DNA from: an uncultured Clostridia bacterium
GTDB lineage: Bacteria > Bacillota_A > Clostridia > TANB77 > CAG-508
Length of the DNA stretch: 6,900 nt
NCBI GenBank assembly: GCA_947627825.1
Contig: CANQXO010000074.1
Location: 1 to 6,900 of the forward strand
Direction of reading: 5' to 3'
The position numbers and the translations under genes were made by a program. The notes beneath the pieces are model-generated. The model worked only from the letters and a program-made list of their open reading frames with translations. It was not told where the DNA came from and ran no database searches. Below are positions 4,375-6,900 of this stretch, in pieces (position 1 is the stretch's first letter; every line of letters starts with the position of its first letter).

Positions 4375-5898
4375 GAAATCATTTAAATCATAAATAGCAG
4401 GATTATTAATGACTTCTCCTTTGTAAGAAAATCTTGAACCATGACAAGGACAATCCCAAGTTTTATCAGTCTGATTAAATTGAAGTTCACACTTTAAGTG
4501 AGTACAAATAGGATGAACGCAATACACCTTTCCATCATAATCTTTATAAACACCAACCTTTTTACCATTATATGAAACAATTTTTCCTATGCCACTTTTT
4601 ATGTCTTTAATAGTCTCGGTTGGAAGATGTAATTTATTTAAAGCAATAGAATAAATAGACTCTTTTAAATCTTCGCCAAAAGCTTTAGAATTCTTAATAG
4701 GTCTTAATCTAGAAGGTTTAAAAAGATATTCATATTTATTTTCATTTCCTAAGATTTTATCAGTAATTATATTACTAGCAATATTTGATAAAGTCATACC
4801 CCATTTTTTAAATCCTGTTGCAACGAACAAATTTGGAAGGAGTGTTGAGAAACAGCCTATATAAGGAAGTTTATCTAAACTAATGCAATCTTGAGTGCTC
4901 CATTTCGATAAAATCTCATATTCGTCAAAAATATTATTAGCAACTTTTTCTAAAAAAGTATAGCCATTTTTGTTATCTAAAGATTTACCAACTCTATGAC
5001 CATTGCCAGAAATTAATACAATATTTTCGCCAGTCTTGTCATAAACCTTTCTAATAGATATAGCAGGAGAAGAAGCATTAATATAATATCCATCAAAATT
5101 ACAATTCTTCACCTTTAAAGCAATTGCGAAGGAAAGGTCTTGATGCATTTTAATAAAGTACATACCAGGAAAATTTTTTATTGGAAAATGAGTTGCCAAA
5201 ATAACGAACTTAGCTGTAATAGTATTTTGTCTACTAGTTCTTATTTCATAAAAACTATCTTTTAGTTTAATATCAATGGCACTTGTGTTTTCATAAATTT
5301 CACCATGATTTTTTAAAATGCAATTAACAAGCCCAAAGCAATATTTTCTAGGATTAAATGCAGCCTGATTAGTAAATTCAATACCACCAAAGTTTTTAAG
5401 TGGTAAATTGATTTTCTTAGTAAACTTCGCATCAAAATGAGGATAATTATTACTGTCTATAAGATGTTTAATTTGATTGATAGTAGAAATCTCTTGGTGA
5501 AACTTTGTTAAATCCTCTTTTTTATCACAAAAAACAAATGATGACTGTTTAATTAAATCACATTTGATTCCTTCATTATCAACAATATTTTTAATATTTT
5601 GAATTGCATTTTCATTAGCTTCTAAGTAATCTTTAGCAAATTCAACTCCATAATTTTTAGATAAATAATCATAAAAAAGATTATGCTGACTTGTGATTTT
5701 TCCGGTAGTAGCACCACTTGTTTTAGAACAAACAGTATCCTTCTCGATAATAGTTACTTTAAAGCCTTGTTTAGATAAATAGTATCCACAAGTTAAGCCG
5801 GTAAGCCCTGCACCTATAATGCATATATCAGTTTTTAAATTCTTATCAAGAGGTTTAAAATTTTCTTTAGTTCTAAAATTATCAATCCAATATGACAT
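4366..5898 (-). CDS. FAD-dependent oxidoreductase fused to a C-terminal Rieske [2Fe-2S] domain (YhfW-like)
   Basis: The protein has 510 residues. The N-terminus carries a Rossmann FAD-binding motif, DICIIGAGLTGLTCGYYL (24-41, GxGxxG at 29-34), with an acidic residue at the end of strand 2 (IIEKD, 50-54). SGATTGKITSQH (61-72) follows, as in DAO/glycine-oxidase-like flavoproteins. The flavin part runs to about 380. A Rieske domain occupies about 425-510 with cluster ligands C465, H467, C483 and H486 (CTH...CPCH). Cys470 and Cys485 sit where bc1-type Rieske proteins have a stabilising disulfide, and S488 follows as in CHGS. Length and domain order resemble B. subtilis YhfW. The substrate is unknown; electron transfer between the cluster and FAD is likely. 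No signal peptide or membrane helix is visible, so it is probably cytoplasmic. The ribosome binding site (AGGAAGGA on the complement of 5907-5915) is 8 bases from the ATG. It is transcribed divergently from the HdeD-like gene. Confidence 0.93.
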   Translation of the reverse strand: MSYWIDNFRTKENFKPLDKNLKTDICIIGAGLTGLTCGYYLSKQGFKVTIIEKDTVCSKTSGATTGKITSQHNLFYDYLSKNYGVEFAKDYLEANENAIQNIKNIVDNEGIKCDLIKQSSFVFCDKKEDLTKFHQEISTINQIKHLIDSNNYPHFDAKFTKKINLPLKNFGGIEFTNQAAFNPRKYCFGLVNCILKNHGEIYENTSAIDIKLKDSFYEIRTSRQNTITAKFVILATHFPIKNFPGMYFIKMHQDLSFAIALKVKNCNFDGYYINASSPAISIRKVYDKTGENIVLISGNGHRVGKSLDNKNGYTFLEKVANNIFDEYEILSKWSTQDCISLDKLPYIGCFSTLLPNLFVATGFKKWGMTLSNIASNIITDKILGNENKYEYLFKPSRLRPIKNSKAFGEDLKESIYSIALNKLHLPTETIKDIKSGIGKIVSYNGKKVGVYKDYDGKVYCVHPICTHLKCELQFNQTDKTWDCPCHGSRFSYKGEVINNPAIYDLNDFKK

Positions 5899-5956
5899 AA
5901 TAAAAATCCTTCCTTTTTTATATTATTTCCAGTTTAATAAAATTTAAATCAAAATA

Positions 5957-5985
5957 TTTACAATTATAATTAATTTTGATATATT
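5957..5985 (+). promoter_or_regulatory. Promoter of the HdeD-like gene
   Basis: TTTACA (5957-5962), an exact 17-base spacer and TATATT (5980-5985) each match the housekeeping consensus at five of six positions. Transcription would begin near 5992, giving a leader of only about 23 bases ahead of the ATG at 6015. Confidence 0.55.
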
Positions 5986-6001
5986 TAAATAAAATATAAA
6001 T

Positions 6002-6008
6002 GGAGGAG
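6002..6008 (+). promoter_or_regulatory. Ribosome binding site that fixes the HdeD-like start at 6015
   Basis: GGAGGAG lies 6-8 bases before the ATG at 6015. An in-frame ATG at 6000 overlaps this site directly and has no ribosome binding site of its own, so the shorter form is preferred. Confidence 0.8.
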
Positions 6009-6014
6009 AATGAA

Positions 6015-6551
6015 ATGAAAAACTTTTTAAAGAAATCAGGATGGGCAGATATAGCTGTATCTTTAATATTTGCCTTAATTGGTATATTTATAATAGTAAA
6101 ACCAGATTTAGCAGTTAAAATAGTTTCTTATATTTTAGGAGGAATATTTATTGCTATAGGAATTGTTAAAATTGTAGATTATTATATATCAAAAGGGAAA
6201 TATGATTTTTACAATTATGATTTAGTTTATGGAATTATTGCAATCATCATTGGATTAGTTACTATATTTTGCAACAACTTAATTGGTTCTATGTTTAGAA
6301 TTGTAATAGCAATTTGGATAATATATAGTGGAATTATGAGATTATCTTTGTCATTAAAGTTACAAGCAGTAGGAATCAATTTATGGAGCATATCATTAGT
6401 ATTATCAGTTTTAATGATAATTGCGGGAATATATGTGTTCTTCCAAAGTAAAGCATTAATTTTAACTATAGGAATAATAATGCTAGTATATTCAATAATT
6501 GATTTAATTGAAGGCACAATTTTTATGAAATATGTAGATAAATTATTATAA
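6015..6551 (+). CDS. HdeD-like (DUF308) six-helix membrane protein
   Basis: The product has 178 residues from the ATG at 6015. Six hydrophobic segments lie at about 11-29, 35-57, 68-86, 89-109, 121-143 and 147-168, arranged as three helix pairs. Features such as LIGIFIIVKPDLA (21-33) and LGGIFIAIGIVKIVDY (41-56) recur in degenerate form in each pair, as in the HdeD/DUF308 family. HdeD is linked to acid resistance in E. coli, but clostridial members have no defined job. The first 5 codons of the longest frame (from 6000) are excluded because they coincide with the ribosome binding site. A good promoter lies at 5957-5985. The Nudix gene starts 32 bases downstream with no terminator between, so the two are probably co-transcribed. 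Confidence 0.85.
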   Translation: MKNFLKKSGWADIAVSLIFALIGIFIIVKPDLAVKIVSYILGGIFIAIGIVKIVDYYISKGKYDFYNYDLVYGIIAIIIGLVTIFCNNLIGSMFRIVIAIWIIYSGIMRLSLSLKLQAVGINLWSISLVLSVLMIIAGIYVFFQSKALILTIGIIMLVYSIIDLIEGTIFMKYVDKLL

Positions 6552-6583
6552 ATATATAATTGTAAAATTTGTAGGAGAATAAT

Positions 6584-6900
6584 ATGAGAAAGTTAAATTT
6601 AGTAGTAGTGTTTAATTCTAAATTAGACAAAGCACTTTTTTGTATCAGAGCAAAAGAACCATATAAAGGACTTTATAATTTTGTGGGTGGTCAAGTAGAA
6701 AAAGGTGAAACCAATGATGAAGGAGCATATAGAGAATTATTTGAAGAAACAGGAATATCTAATAAAGACATAGAGCTAGACCATTTTATGGATTTAAACT
6801 ATTTCAAATATGAAAACAATATCCAAGTTTACTATGGTATTTTAAAACGAGAAGTAACTTTAGTAGAAGAAAAAAATAAATTAGAATGGGTAACCATAGA
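6584..6900 (+). CDS. Nudix hydrolase (C-terminus cut by the right edge)
   Basis: From the ATG at 6584, 105 complete codons are present before the window ends. The start is MRKLNLVVVF. The complete Nudix box runs from G36 to I58: GGQVEKGET, then YRELFEETGI, giving Gx5Ex7REx2EExGI with metal ligands E51, E54 and E55. These enzymes hydrolyse nucleoside diphosphates linked to another group, in the cytoplasm with Mg2+. MutT-like (8-oxo-dGTP), NADH, ADP-ribose or other nucleotide substrates are possible and the sequence does not settle it. AGGAG at 6573-6577 is 6 bases before the start. It follows the HdeD-like gene by 32 bases. Confidence 0.92.
   Translation, partial: MRKLNLVVVFNSKLDKALFCIRAKEPYKGLYNFVGGQVEKGETNDEGAYRELFEETGISNKDIELDHFMDLNYFKYENNIQVYYGILKREVTLVEEKNKLEWVTI

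Noticed and set aside
6227..6517. Minus-strand open frame inside the HdeD-like gene
   Set aside because: Shadow of an Ile-rich membrane protein; no ribosome binding site.

Overview
The window is very AT-rich, uses ATG starts with clear purine-rich Shine-Dalgarno sites, and ends most genes in TAA. Together with the gene families present (U32 peptidase-family protein, DUF421/DUF4363 pair, HdeD/DUF308, phage-holin-4_2-type membrane protein, a spore-type Cys/Gly/Asn micro-protein) this points to a low-GC, probably spore-forming Clostridia chromosome. No mobile element, CRISPR array, tRNA or rRNA was seen. The genus cannot be named from the sequence alone.

Layout. (1) 1-150, minus strand: the N-terminal 50 codons of a U32-family protein running off the left edge. 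(2) 151-594: a divergent regulatory region with a perfect 15-bp inverted repeat, followed by a 40-codon Cys/Asn/Gly-rich micro-protein (327-449). Its upstream sequence looks like a mother-cell sporulation promoter. (3) 595-2614: a two-gene unit. The first gene is a eukaryotic-type UDP-sugar (UDP-HexNAc) pyrophosphorylase. The second is a free-standing left-handed beta-helix acetyltransferase that keeps the GlmU acetyltransferase active-site residues. Together they could carry out the last two steps to UDP-GlcNAc (or a related UDP-HexNAc) that GlmU normally does in one chain. (4) 2675-3052, minus: a four-helix membrane protein of the phage-holin-4_2/YvlD type, convergent with the previous unit; a long hairpin overlaps its 3' end. 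(5) 3178-4283: DUF421 (YetF-like) and DUF4363 genes, an apparent operon of membrane proteins. (6) 4366-5898, minus: a fusion of an FAD-dependent oxidoreductase and a Rieske [2Fe-2S] domain, convergent with the DUF4363 gene across a bidirectional terminator. (7) 6015-6900: an HdeD-like six-helix membrane protein followed closely by a Nudix hydrolase cut by the right edge.

The genes form several short independent transcription units rather than one pathway. The best-supported functional links are the pyrophosphorylase/acetyltransferase pair (nucleotide-sugar supply) and the DUF421/DUF4363 pair (membrane). The Rieske oxidoreductase, HdeD-like and Nudix genes are loosely consistent with a stress or redox theme, but that is only an inference. 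I did not find a clearly novel multi-gene system. The most interesting points are the split GlmU-like pair, the sporulation-type promoter on the micro-protein, the 15-bp palindrome, and the bc1-like cysteines in the Rieske domain.
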